DNA from: Nonomuraea sp. SYSU D8015
Lineage (GTDB): Bacteria > Actinomycetota > Actinomycetes > Streptosporangiales > Streptosporangiaceae
Length of the DNA: 64,000 nt
Direction: 5' to 3'
NCBI RefSeq assembly: GCF_008065375.1
Contig: NZ_VJYI01000005.1
Span: 310,001 to 374,000 of the forward strand
Shown: positions 35,897-44,225 of the stretch, in pieces
Position numbering within the stretch: position 1 is the first letter of the stretch
Layout of the letters: every line of letters begins with the position of its first letter
Notes under the pieces: model-generated
Told to the model about the DNA's origin: nothing
What the model saw: the letters and a program-made list of their open reading frames with translations, nothing else
Database searches by the model: none
Position numbers and translations under genes: made by a program

Positions 35897-37060
35897 ATGA
35901 GCTTCCCTCTATACGCGCCCGCCGAAGAGCACGACATGCTCAGGGAGACCGTCCGGGCCCTGGCCGACGAGAAGATCGCCCCCTACGCCGCCGAGGCCGA
36001 CGAGACCGAGGAGTTCTCCTGGGACGTCTACAAATCGCTGGTGGCGGCGGATCTGCACGCCGTGCACATCCCTGAGGAGTACGGGGGCGCGGGGGCGGAC
36101 GCGCTGGCGACGGTGATCGTCATCGAGGAGGTGGCCCGCGCCTGCGCGTCGTCCTCCCTGATCCCCGCCGTCAACAAGCTCGGCACGGTCCCGCTGCTCC
36201 TGTCGGCGTCGGAGGAGCTGAAGTCCCGCTACCTGGCGCCGGTGGCCAGGGGGGAGGCCATGTTCTCGTACGCGCTCTCGGAGCCGGAGGCGGGCTCGGA
36301 CGCGGCGGCGATGAAGACGAGGGCGGTGGCGGACGGCGACGCGTACGTGCTCAACGGCACCAAGATGTGGATCACGAACGCCGGCGTCTCCGAGTACTAC
36401 ACGGTGATGGCCGTCACGGACCCGTCGGCAGGCGCCCGCGGCATCTCGGCCTTCGTCGTCGAGAAGTCCGACGAGGGCGTCTCTTTCGGCCCCAAGGAGA
36501 AGAAGCTCGGCATCAAGGGCTCCCCGACCCGCCAGGTCATCCTGGACAACGTCCGCATCCCGGCCAGCCGCATGATCGGTGACCCCGGAACCGGCTTCAA
36601 GACGGCCCTGGCGACGCTCGACCACACCCGCATCACCATCGCCGCCCAGGCGCTGGGCATCGCCCAGGGCGCGCTGGACTTCGCGATCGGCTACGTGAAG
36701 GAGCGCAAGCAGTTCGGCCGCCCGATCGCCGACTTCCAGGGCCTGCAGTTCATGCTCGCCGACATGGCGATGAAGCTGGAGGCGGCGCGGCAGCTCACGT
36801 ACCACGCGGCTGCGAAGTCGGAGCGGGCGATGAACGGCGAGCCCCAGAAGGACCTGACGTTCCTGTCGAGCGCCGCGAAGTGCGCGGCTTCGGACGCGGC
36901 CATGGAGATCACCACGGACGCGGTGCAACTGCTGGGCGGGTACGGCTACACGAGGGACTTCCCGGTGGAACGCATGATGCGCGACGCCAAGATCACCCAG
37001 ATCTACGAGGGCACCAACCAGATCCAGAGAATGGTGATGGCCAGGCAGCTCCTCAAGTAG
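35897..37060 (+). CDS. Acyl-CoA dehydrogenase
   Basis: A 387-residue FAD enzyme of the short/medium-chain acyl-CoA dehydrogenase type. Family blocks are YALSEPEAGSDAAAM and MWITNAG (FAD site), QFGRPIADFQ, and the catalytic base Glu in QIYEGTNQIQ. It introduces the first double bond in acyl-CoA degradation; chain length is not predicted. The -10-like TAGTAT (35884-35889) lies 7 bp before the ATG, so a leaderless mRNA is likely. A hairpin follows the stop. Confidence 0.94.
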   Translation: MSFPLYAPAEEHDMLRETVRALADEKIAPYAAEADETEEFSWDVYKSLVAADLHAVHIPEEYGGAGADALATVIVIEEVARACASSSLIPAVNKLGTVPLLLSASEELKSRYLAPVARGEAMFSYALSEPEAGSDAAAMKTRAVADGDAYVLNGTKMWITNAGVSEYYTVMAVTDPSAGARGISAFVVEKSDEGVSFGPKEKKLGIKGSPTRQVILDNVRIPASRMIGDPGTGFKTALATLDHTRITIAAQALGIAQGALDFAIGYVKERKQFGRPIADFQGLQFMLADMAMKLEAARQLTYHAAAKSERAMNGEPQKDLTFLSSAAKCAASDAAMEITTDAVQLLGGYGYTRDFPVERMMRDAKITQIYEGTNQIQRMVMARQLLK

Positions 37061-37111
37061 GCCCCAGGGAGAGCTGTCCGAGCACCACGAGTTGACCTCT
37101 ACCGTGTCCTG

Positions 37112-37138
37112 GCGCGGCGTGCCGTCTTCACGCCGCGC
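37112..37138. terminator. Hairpin between acyl-CoA dehydrogenase and the convergent membrane operon
   Basis: GCGCGGCGT (37112-37120) and ACGCCGCGC (37130-37138) form a perfect 9-bp stem with a 9-nt loop, in the 123-bp gap between convergent stops. Confidence 0.7.
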
Positions 37139-37183
37139 GTGGACGGTCGGCGACGCCGCCCTCGCATTGGCTGACCGACGCTC

Positions 37184-37870
37184 TCAGACCTTCCACGTGG
37201 TGAAGGCGATCTCCAGCCCGACCGGGTCGTACGAGACCCGCATGACGGTGACCAGCGCCACCTGCTTGTCATTCGTCTCGACGCAGAGCTTGGTCCCCTG
37301 CGTCAGATCGTCCAGCCCCACTTCGAGCCGCCGGTACTTCTTGTGGGCGAGCAGGTTCACGCAGTCCGCGGCGTCTGCGGTCGTGCCGGGCGAGATCACG
37401 TAACGTGGGGTCGTGTCGGACCCGTGAATCCGGTCGTCCTCGAGGATGATCTCGGCCGGTCCGCCGTTCCTGGCCGGCCCTACCTGGATGGATGAGCTGC
37501 CGTGCCCGGGGTTGCCCGTGTCGAGGTCCATCTTGTCACGGTCGTTGCAGACCAGGGTCCAGGAACAGGGCTCCAGCGGGTAGCCGTCGCTGCTCGCGAC
37601 CACGGATGAGGGGTCCGGGGACGGCGTCTTCGCCGGGGAGGAGCCGGGCGAGGCGGAGGTGACGAGAGTCCACACCGCGGCGATCCCGGAGACGATGCCG
37701 AAGCACCACCCGCAGCGCTCCACCCACGTCCAGAACGGCGACGTGGGCTCGCCCGCCTCCCGCCCGCCGCTCCCGGCGACGGTTGTCCGTTTCTTGCGGA
37801 TGTGCCGGATGACGAGGATCAATGTCCCGGCCGTCACGCAGACGATCAGCCAGATGATGAGCCATGACAT
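37184..37870 (-). CDS. Small membrane protein, last gene of the FHA-ABC operon
   Basis: A 228-residue protein not assignable to a known family. TM1 is at residues 2-21 (LIIWLIVCVTAGTLILVI) with a basic stop (RHIRKKR). A second hydrophobic stretch lies near 53-72 (CGWCFGIVSGIAAVWTLV), followed by a Ser/Pro-rich linker and an exported C-terminal domain (about 95-228) containing four cysteines (CSWTLVC, DCVN, KLCVE). It starts 21 bp after the FHA-ABC gene stop, so it is probably the fifth gene of that operon. Confidence 0.72.
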   Translation of the reverse strand: MSWLIIWLIVCVTAGTLILVIRHIRKKRTTVAGSGGREAGEPTSPFWTWVERCGWCFGIVSGIAAVWTLVTSASPGSSPAKTPSPDPSSVVASSDGYPLEPCSWTLVCNDRDKMDLDTGNPGHGSSSIQVGPARNGGPAEIILEDDRIHGSDTTPRYVISPGTTADAADCVNLLAHKKYRRLEVGLDDLTQGTKLCVETNDKQVALVTVMRVSYDPVGLEIAFTTWKV

Positions 37871-37891
37871 GGATGTCTCCGTTGGATTCCG

Positions 37892-40600
37892 TTACTGACT
37901 TCTGCTGAGTCGTCGCGAGAGCCACAGGGTGGCCCCCGCGAAGCAGGCGAGCGTCACGACCCCGAGCGCGGCAAGATCGAACAGCCACTGATGGAGGTCG
38001 TGCCGCCACAGCGCGTCCTTCGGCGTCCCGAGGGCGCTGAGCGCGCGCAGGTCGAGCGAAGAGGCCGCGGCGGCCACCCCCCACCGGTCTGGCAGCAGGG
38101 CGGCCACGGCGGTCAGCACCCGGTTACCTGACAGGTCGGCCGTGATGCCGTTCAGCGCGATCTGCGCGACTGACGTGGCCGTCACCAGCGCGACGGCCTG
38201 TTCCAGCTTCCGCGCGACCACCGAGATGAGCAGGCCCATCGACATGGCCGCCACGGTGACCGCTGCCAGGTTGACGAAGAGCTCCGCCGCTGGCCACAAA
38301 ACCAGGGAGCGCGTGGGCCCCGGCCTGATCCGCAGGAACAACACAGTGATCAGCAGCGCCTCCGCCACGGCGACGGCGGCGTAGATCAGCCACCGGGACA
38401 GCGTCACTGCCAGGGTCAGCGTCCCCGTGCGGCGTTCCCTGCGGATGATCGGATAGTCCGAGACGATGTCGCTGTAGGTGAGCGCCTGGCCGCTGAGCAC
38501 GCAGAGGGTGGTGAGCAGGCTCAACGCCGTCGGCGCCGCGTCGCCTCCGCCGAGGCCGGACTCGCCGGTCACGAGGCCGGCCAGCACCGCCGACACACCT
38601 GCGATGATGAAGGGCATCAGGACCACCGCGCTCCTTCGCGTCCACTCGAGCAGCTTGCGCTCGTCGTCGCTGCGGTTCCTGGACGCGCCGCGCGCGGCCA
38701 GCAGGGAGATCTGGCGGAGGATCAGCACCCAGAGCTGGCGGGCGAACGTCCGGGCCGGGCCGCGGCGGCGCATGGGGGGTGGAACAGCCGGCGAGGTCTT
38801 CGCGCGTTCCGCTTCGACGACCGCCTCGGATGCCGCGCTGCCGGCCGCGTACCGCCGGGCCGGCGTCAGCGGGTCGTCGGCGAGTGACTTCATCAGGTCT
38901 GCGTAGCTCGCGGCCCCGAGCGCGCTCCTGACCAGTGCCGGCGGCCCTGAGTAGACCGGCCGGCCGTCGCGGACGACGACGAGCACGTGCCCGGCCCGAT
39001 CCAGGTGGTCGGTCGCGTGGGTGATGACGATGACCGTGTTGCCGTCGTCAGCGTACTCGCGCAGCAGCGTCATGAGCTCGCGGTCCATACCGGGGTCGAG
39101 ACCGGAGGCAGGCTCGTCGAGCATGAGCAGCCGCGGCTTGGTGAGCAGCTCCAGTGCGATCGAGACACGCCTGCGCTGCCCGCCGGAGAGCGTGGCGACG
39201 AGCTGGTCGATCTGGGTTTCGAGGCCGAGTTGGGCACACACCTCCTCGACGCGCCGATTGCGCTCGGGCCGCCGCCACGGGCTGCGCAGCCACGTGGAGT
39301 ACTGCAGCAGGCGCCGGACCGTGAGCGTCTGGTAGAGCTCGATCTCCTGCGGGACGAAGCCGAGCTGCTCCCGGATCTGCCGGGCGTGGGTCTTGAGGTC
39401 CAGACCCCGGAAGAACAACTCGCCGCCGTCCGTTTCGAGCTCTCCGAGGAGCGCGGAGAACAGCGAACTCTTGCCCGCCCCGGATGGGCCGAGGATCGCT
39501 AGCAAGGTGTTGTCCCGCTGCACGAAGGACATGCGCGTGAGGCGGGGTTTGTCGCCGCTCTTGGCGTACACTTCGGCGACGATGAGGGCGCAACCGCCGA
39601 GAGGGGTGTCCTCCAGGCCGGAGCCGTCTTGGCTGATGCGGTAACGATGGTCGGCGAAGTCGAAGCAATCGCCCGGCGAGAGCATCGCGGACTTGACCGG
39701 CTGCCCGGCGATATACGGCCCATGCCCATGCCCGTGGTCTGACAGCAGGTACCGCCCACCCTCCCGTCGCAGCGTGAAATGGTGCGGTGCCGCCGCGACC
39801 GCGTCGAGGACGACGTCGGCGACCGGGTCGGAGCCGAAGACCGTGACGTCGCCCAGGGGGATCAGCCGCCGCGCCGGCGGCTCCTCCGGCTGCGGCTGCT
39901 CTTCCCGCAGCGGTCGCGGAGCCGGGCTGGGAAGAGGCGCGGGCGGGCCCAGAAGCGCCCATCCCGGGATCTCCGGGGACGGGGAGCTGAGCACGTCGTT
40001 GACCCACGCGCCGTGCGGGTGCGTGCGCACGAGCCGCCTCCGGTACGCGGCGAGTCTGCGATGGGTGTGTTCGTGAATGCGTCGCACCCGCGCCGCGGCC
40101 GCGCTGAGGCACCTGTCGGCCTCCTCCGACGTGGCAGCGATCTGCCCGTCCAGGGAGGCGAGCTCCGCATGGGCGTCTTGGACGGCGGCCTGCGCGGCGC
40201 GTATCCTCTGCTCCTGCTCGCGCAGTCGGCGGGTGACGACGATGCGGTCGTCGCGGCGCTCCTCGCCCAGGCGTCGCCGCGTCCGCTCCTCTGGAGACAG
40301 GAGAGCGGAGACGGCCGCCAGTCGCTCCTCGGCCCGCGCGGCCCGGTCCTGGATGTGCGGCTTGAAAGCCGACGCTGCGGTTCGGTGCGCCAGCACCCTG
40401 GTGCGGTCCGCCTCGTAGCGGAGCCGTTCGTGTTCGAAGGCGTCCTGCGCCCGCCGTATCAACGCGTCCCTGTGTGGGGTCGTGACCGGCCGGTCCAGGG
40501 CGCCGTGGGCAACGGGCGAGGGGATCTCCGCCCAGCCATCGCGCCACCCGTGATACCAGTCCGACAGGCGGGCGAGCGGGCCATAGAGGGTCGGTTTCAT
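37892..40600 (-). CDS. Coiled coil / FHA-like / ABC ATPase / ABC-2 permease fusion (Rv1747-like half)
   Basis: A 902-residue fusion. Residues 45-190 are coiled coil, ending in VRTHPHG and IPGWAL, which recur in the 272-residue protein of this operon. Residues 245-325 look like an FHA domain, but the phosphothreonine-contacting Ser/Arg are replaced (FGSD, APHHF). Residues 340-565 are the ATPase: GPSGAGKSS, LSGGQRRR, LLMLDEP, switch His in ITHAT. Residues 655-900 hold about six membrane helices. FHA plus ABC plus permease is the plan of M. tuberculosis Rv1747, an exporter controlled by Ser/Thr phosphorylation. The start overlaps the lipoprotein stop (ATGA). Substrate unknown. Confidence 0.88.
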   Translation of the reverse strand: MKPTLYGPLARLSDWYHGWRDGWAEIPSPVAHGALDRPVTTPHRDALIRRAQDAFEHERLRYEADRTRVLAHRTAASAFKPHIQDRAARAEERLAAVSALLSPEERTRRRLGEERRDDRIVVTRRLREQEQRIRAAQAAVQDAHAELASLDGQIAATSEEADRCLSAAAARVRRIHEHTHRRLAAYRRRLVRTHPHGAWVNDVLSSPSPEIPGWALLGPPAPLPSPAPRPLREEQPQPEEPPARRLIPLGDVTVFGSDPVADVVLDAVAAAPHHFTLRREGGRYLLSDHGHGHGPYIAGQPVKSAMLSPGDCFDFADHRYRISQDGSGLEDTPLGGCALIVAEVYAKSGDKPRLTRMSFVQRDNTLLAILGPSGAGKSSLFSALLGELETDGGELFFRGLDLKTHARQIREQLGFVPQEIELYQTLTVRRLLQYSTWLRSPWRRPERNRRVEEVCAQLGLETQIDQLVATLSGGQRRRVSIALELLTKPRLLMLDEPASGLDPGMDRELMTLLREYADDGNTVIVITHATDHLDRAGHVLVVVRDGRPVYSGPPALVRSALGAASYADLMKSLADDPLTPARRYAAGSAASEAVVEAERAKTSPAVPPPMRRRGPARTFARQLWVLILRQISLLAARGASRNRSDDERKLLEWTRRSAVVLMPFIIAGVSAVLAGLVTGESGLGGGDAAPTALSLLTTLCVLSGQALTYSDIVSDYPIIRRERRTGTLTLAVTLSRWLIYAAVAVAEALLITVLFLRIRPGPTRSLVLWPAAELFVNLAAVTVAAMSMGLLISVVARKLEQAVALVTATSVAQIALNGITADLSGNRVLTAVAALLPDRWGVAAAASSLDLRALSALGTPKDALWRHDLHQWLFDLAALGVVTLACFAGATLWLSRRLSRSQ

Positions 40601-41790
40601 GTGGCCGGGCAGGTCAGCCGGGCTATGACCTTGCGGTTGCGGGCTGCGGGGCCGGGCAGCAGGGTGCCGTCAGGGGCGAGATCGTCGACCCGGCCCGGCC
40701 ATTGTGCGCCATGACCCTCGGCGGTGATGCTCCCTCTGGGTACCCCCAGCAGGACGAGTTCCCGCTTGACCGCTTGCGCACGTTCCCGGGAGAGCCGGAG
40801 GTTGCCCTCCCTCGTGCCCTCCGACGAGGTGCTGCCGATGAGTTTGACCCGGAGGTCGTCTTTGCGGATGGTGTCCGCGAGGTTCGCGAGCGTCTTCCTG
40901 GCGCCGGCGACGTCGCGGAACTTCGATGTCCCCCGTACGAACCCGACGTGGTTGCCGTCGCTCAGATCCGCTTCGCCACAGGCGGAGAACGTGTCACGTA
41001 CGGACGGCAGCGGGACGACGCTGACTGGTGGAGCGCCCGTGGGGGCCGCCTGATCGTTCGGCTTGCCGTCCACCGCGACGCATGCGGCCCCGCCGGCCTG
41101 CGCGATCTCCTTCCAGATCGCGACGATGTTCCTGCGCAGGCGGAGATCCGGCTCGGGCTGGGGCGACGCGGTGTCGCCGAGCCCGGAGAGAAGGACCTTG
41201 CGGCCGGTGAGGTCGGGGATGAGCTCCTGCTTGCGCAGGTACGCGACCACATCGGCGGGCTCCGCGTCGATCACCTCACGGAAGTCGAGAGGCGTCGTGG
41301 TCTGCAGTCCCGGGTCGATGAGGACGATGTTGCCGCCGGGCTCGGTGCTGCGGGCCGCCAGCGTGAACGCGGTCAGCACGTCCACTTCCGGCGCCTTCGC
41401 GCGGATGTCCCCCTTGATCTTCTGCTCGACCGCAGTGAGGTAGGAGTTGACGTCTTTCTCCAGGGCGACGTCGTTTCCCGCGTCGCTCTTGAAGGGGGCG
41501 TCGAACACCACTGCGGGGGCGCCGTCGATCCGTACCAGCGATATGCGGTGCCCCGCCTGGGCGCTCTGCTTCATCAGTTCCACCAGAGCAGGCTCAATGG
41601 CGGGCGCGGGGGCGTTCGCGTGCGAGCCCACGGCGAGGGCGAGTGGGCCGTCGCCCGACATCCCGCAGCCCAGCGAGGCGAGCTTGGATGTGGACGGGCC
41701 TTCCCCGCCCTCGGCGCAGGCGGTGAGCGAGAGACCGAGGAGCGCGGCGACGGAGAGGAAGGTCGCGGACGACCGTGCGGATGGATACAT
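40597..41790 (-). CDS. Lipoprotein with C-terminal OmpA-like domain
   Basis: A 397-residue lipoprotein: signal peptide with lipobox LTAC (lipidated Cys25). Residues 45-270 look like a Rossmann-type, vWA-like domain (GPLALAVGSHANAP, GGNIVLIDPGLQT, GRKVLLSGLGDT) without a clear MIDAS motif. Residues 285-395 are OmpA-like (VKLIGSTSSEGTREGNLRLS, RERAQAVKRELVLLGV, ITAEGHGAQWP), a fold that binds peptidoglycan. It would sit on the outer face of the membrane and touch the wall. It is ATGA-coupled to the FHA-ABC exporter. Confidence 0.85.
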   Translation of the reverse strand: MYPSARSSATFLSVAALLGLSLTACAEGGEGPSTSKLASLGCGMSGDGPLALAVGSHANAPAPAIEPALVELMKQSAQAGHRISLVRIDGAPAVVFDAPFKSDAGNDVALEKDVNSYLTAVEQKIKGDIRAKAPEVDVLTAFTLAARSTEPGGNIVLIDPGLQTTTPLDFREVIDAEPADVVAYLRKQELIPDLTGRKVLLSGLGDTASPQPEPDLRLRRNIVAIWKEIAQAGGAACVAVDGKPNDQAAPTGAPPVSVVPLPSVRDTFSACGEADLSDGNHVGFVRGTSKFRDVAGARKTLANLADTIRKDDLRVKLIGSTSSEGTREGNLRLSRERAQAVKRELVLLGVPRGSITAEGHGAQWPGRVDDLAPDGTLLPGPAARNRKVIARLTCPAT

Positions 41791-41841
41791 CGACGTGTCT
41801 TCCAGGTCGGATCGGGATGTGTAACGGGGCTGGCGGCGCGG

Positions 41842-43158
41842 TCACGAGGTCGATCGCGCCGGCGGGGTGGTGCTGCCGGCAGTGCCCGGCGACCACGCGT
41901 AGGGCCGCAGATCGGGCTCGAGGATGGCGTCGGTGACGGCCGGGTCCTGTGCCCGCTGAGCGATCAACACGCGGGCCATCTGCTTGAGCCGCTCGGCGAG
42001 GGCTAGGCGGACCTGGAGGGCGTGCAGCAGGCTCTGGCGCGCGGCCATGAGCTCGCTCGCGTGCGCGGACCGGTTCGCCTCGGCCAGGGCGAGCTCACGG
42101 GCCGAGACGATGGCCCTGCGGAGCATACGCCGGTGGACGCGCAGCGCCCGGCCGTACGCTGATCGGAGGGGGTTGTGGGTGAGATACGCTCCCGCGCCCG
42201 CGACGATGCCGGTGCCGACGAAGAACGCCAAGAAGAAGAGCGCAGAGAACAGGGCGCTGTCGTCCGATGGCGATGTGGCGTCGCTGAACGCCTGGCGAGG
42301 CTCGGCGGCCCTGAGACGTGCCACGAAGGCGGCGGCGCCGAACGCGGCCCACGCGAGCACGCAGAGGGCGGCCAGGGCTCGGCTCACCTCCGCTGATCCG
42401 GCCCTGATATCACGACACATCACGCCGGTGGCATGCGCCAGATAGACCACGATCGCTGTGAACCCGACCACTACCACGGAGGTGGTGAGGGCGGACTCGG
42501 AGCGCATGATCAGCTTTACCACCTGCAGGAAAGCGGCCCAGTCGGCGCCGGCTGCGGCCGCCAGCGCCGCCGTGTGGAGCAGCAGTGGCACCCGCGGCCA
42601 CCCGGCGAGCAGCGTGGGATCCGCGTACTGCCGGCCACCCCATCGCACGAAACGGCCCCGGCCCGGCAAGTCGCCCCCACCCGGCGAGGCTCCCTCGCCC
42701 GCAGGGTCGCCCCGGCCCGGGGAACCGGTCTCGCTCGGGGAGTCGGTCGCACTCGCGGGAGCGGCCCCCTCTGTGGGGCCGTCGCCCGGTTGCACCAGGC
42801 GGGAGCTGGCCGCGTCGAGGGCGAGGCGGACGTCCGCGAGGCGTTCGCGGTCATCGGCCTCCGCCAGCCGGCACTCCGCCACTGCTGCGTCCGCCACGCC
42901 GACGAGCGCGGTGGCCTCCGCGTGGTACGCGGCGTACTCCGCCTGGACCTCCTGCTCCCAGCGCGCCGCCGTCGAGTTGATGAGGTTGTCGAGCGGGTGC
43001 CCGGTCGCCTCGTCCACCCCACCAGGCGCCAGCTCCTCCACCAGGCGTGTGATCTCGGAGAGCGCGGCAGCCTCATCGACGTCCGAGGGCACGAACCGCC
43101 TGGGCTCCGGTGCGCGCCGCAGGCCGGAGCCGCCGCGCCTAAAATGCCACCGCGCCAT
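41842..43158 (-). CDS. Membrane protein with coiled coils flanking four transmembrane helices
   Basis: A 438-residue protein of no family known to me. Residues 28-130 are helical and heptad-like; 132-175 are a Gly/Pro/Ser-rich linker with degenerate repeats (GSPGRGDPAGEGASPGGGDL). Four hydrophobic spans lie at about 195-217, 228-250, 263-283 and 305-330, and a long basic amphipathic helix (340-415) follows. It overlaps the upstream coiled-coil gene by 20 bp and precedes the lipoprotein gene by 51 bp, so it belongs to the same operon. It may be a structural scaffold; this is inference. Confidence 0.78.
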   Translation of the reverse strand: MARWHFRRGGSGLRRAPEPRRFVPSDVDEAAALSEITRLVEELAPGGVDEATGHPLDNLINSTAARWEQEVQAEYAAYHAEATALVGVADAAVAECRLAEADDRERLADVRLALDAASSRLVQPGDGPTEGAAPASATDSPSETGSPGRGDPAGEGASPGGGDLPGRGRFVRWGGRQYADPTLLAGWPRVPLLLHTAALAAAAGADWAAFLQVVKLIMRSESALTTSVVVVGFTAIVVYLAHATGVMCRDIRAGSAEVSRALAALCVLAWAAFGAAAFVARLRAAEPRQAFSDATSPSDDSALFSALFFLAFFVGTGIVAGAGAYLTHNPLRSAYGRALRVHRRMLRRAIVSARELALAEANRSAHASELMAARQSLLHALQVRLALAERLKQMARVLIAQRAQDPAVTDAILEPDLRPYAWSPGTAGSTTPPARSTS

Positions 43159-43957
43159 CCGAAGTCACTCCTTCTGTTCGATCCCGTGCGTGTTCCCTGG
43201 CCTCCGGCTCGCGGCCGGAGAACTCCGGCGGTTCGAGCGCCCACGCCGGCAGGTCCGGCCCGAGCAACTCGAGGCGGGAGTTGAGATCGGGCCCGCGCGG
43301 GTGCGTGCGGACAAGCTGTTGCAGGTACGCGGCCGCGCGCCGGCTCACGAACTCATGGACGCGCCGGGCCCGCGCCCGGCCGTCCGCCTCCTCGCGTGCG
43401 ATCTCCTGCCTCAGCGTTTCGACCGCCTGCACCGCAGCGGCCAGGCGCTCCTCGGCCTTGGCCCACTCGATCTCGGCCGCGGCCAGGCTCCTCCTGCGGT
43501 CGGCCAGCCGGCGTGCCCGCACCAGGGAGTCTGGGCGGCCATTCCTGAGGGACTCGGCCAGCCGTCGCTCTTTGAGGTCCTCCTCGGGGACCGGCTGGCG
43601 TGCCTCCTCCCACGCCTGTCGGGCGATGCGGACTTCGCGCTCGGCTGCCTGCCGCCGCTCCTCGGCACCGGCCAGTTCTCCCCGCAGGCGCCCGGTGCGG
43701 GACAGGCACGCGCTCCGCTCCTGATCGATCTGGTCATGGGCGAGATGGCGCAGGTATTCCAGCTTGGGGGTGATCACGTGGACCTCCGGGGCTTTTGTAG
43801 AACCGGATTCAGTTTCGGCGGCGATTGGGACCGCGGGAATGCGGTGACGCCCGTCCCGAAATCCCTGATAGGCGTCCCAAAACCGGAGCAAGAAGCCGTA
43901 ACGGAGCGGCTTGGCGGGCGGGCCCGCCCATTCACTCAATCCGACACCTCCCGACAT
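43139..43957 (-). CDS. Cytoplasmic coiled-coil protein, first gene of the FHA-ABC operon
   Basis: A 272-residue soluble protein. Its N-terminus (LRYGFLLRFWDAYQGFRDG) resembles that of the FHA-ABC protein (LYGPLARLSDWYHGWRDG). A long Glu/Arg/Ala coiled coil (about 65-205) ends in VRTHPRG and LPAWAL, mirrored by VRTHPHG and IPGWAL in the transporter. The two genes thus share a paralogous module, and this one may dimerise with or regulate the other. No enzyme motif is seen. It reads away from the IclR gene across a 268-bp gap with two palindromes. Confidence 0.78.
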   Translation of the reverse strand: MSGGVGLSEWAGPPAKPLRYGFLLRFWDAYQGFRDGRHRIPAVPIAAETESGSTKAPEVHVITPKLEYLRHLAHDQIDQERSACLSRTGRLRGELAGAEERRQAAEREVRIARQAWEEARQPVPEEDLKERRLAESLRNGRPDSLVRARRLADRRRSLAAAEIEWAKAEERLAAAVQAVETLRQEIAREEADGRARARRVHEFVSRRAAAYLQQLVRTHPRGPDLNSRLELLGPDLPAWALEPPEFSGREPEAREHARDRTEGVTSDGAVAF

Positions 43958-44055
43958 AGGACTCCAATATGGGCATGAAGGAATCCCGATACTCGGCCGC
44001 TGGCGATTCGCGGCCCGGATAACCGATCAGCCGGATCGGGGCATCTGCCCAAAAA

Positions 44056-44072
44056 ATGCCCAAAAGGGGCAT
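44056..44072. promoter_or_regulatory. Palindrome ATGCCC/GGGCAT between the coiled-coil operon and the IclR gene
   Basis: ATGCCC (44056-44061) and GGGCAT (44067-44072) with a 5-bp spacer; GGGGCATCTGCCC just before it repeats the same half-sites. Candidate regulator site in a divergent promoter region. Confidence 0.35.
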
Positions 44073-44156
44073 GTTGCTCGAAGGGTGACCGAATCCATGC
44101 CGACCTGTACGTGCGGGAACACTATGCGCGATACGGGAGTCGCACATGAAGTACTA

Positions 44157-44171
44157 TCCCGCTCAGCGGGA
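44157..44171. promoter_or_regulatory. Perfect 15-bp palindrome upstream of the IclR gene
   Basis: TCCCGCT-C-AGCGGGA lies 54 bp before the IclR start. A palindrome of this length so close to the gene suits autoregulation, but IclR half-sites vary too much to assign it. Confidence 0.4.
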
Positions 44172-44225
44172 AACGCCGTCGTCTACCTGGAGTAATGCAA
44201 GAAGTCGCAACTGAGTGGAGACTCA

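Noticed and set aside
40702..42006. A 434-codon plus-strand frame opposite the OmpA lipoprotein
   Set aside because: Antisense shadow; the minus strand has a lipobox and an OmpA domain.
43911..44195. Plus-strand ORF MPTCTCGNTMRDTG in the IclR upstream region
   Set aside because: No RBS and poor third-position GC, and it overlaps the palindromes of a regulatory region.
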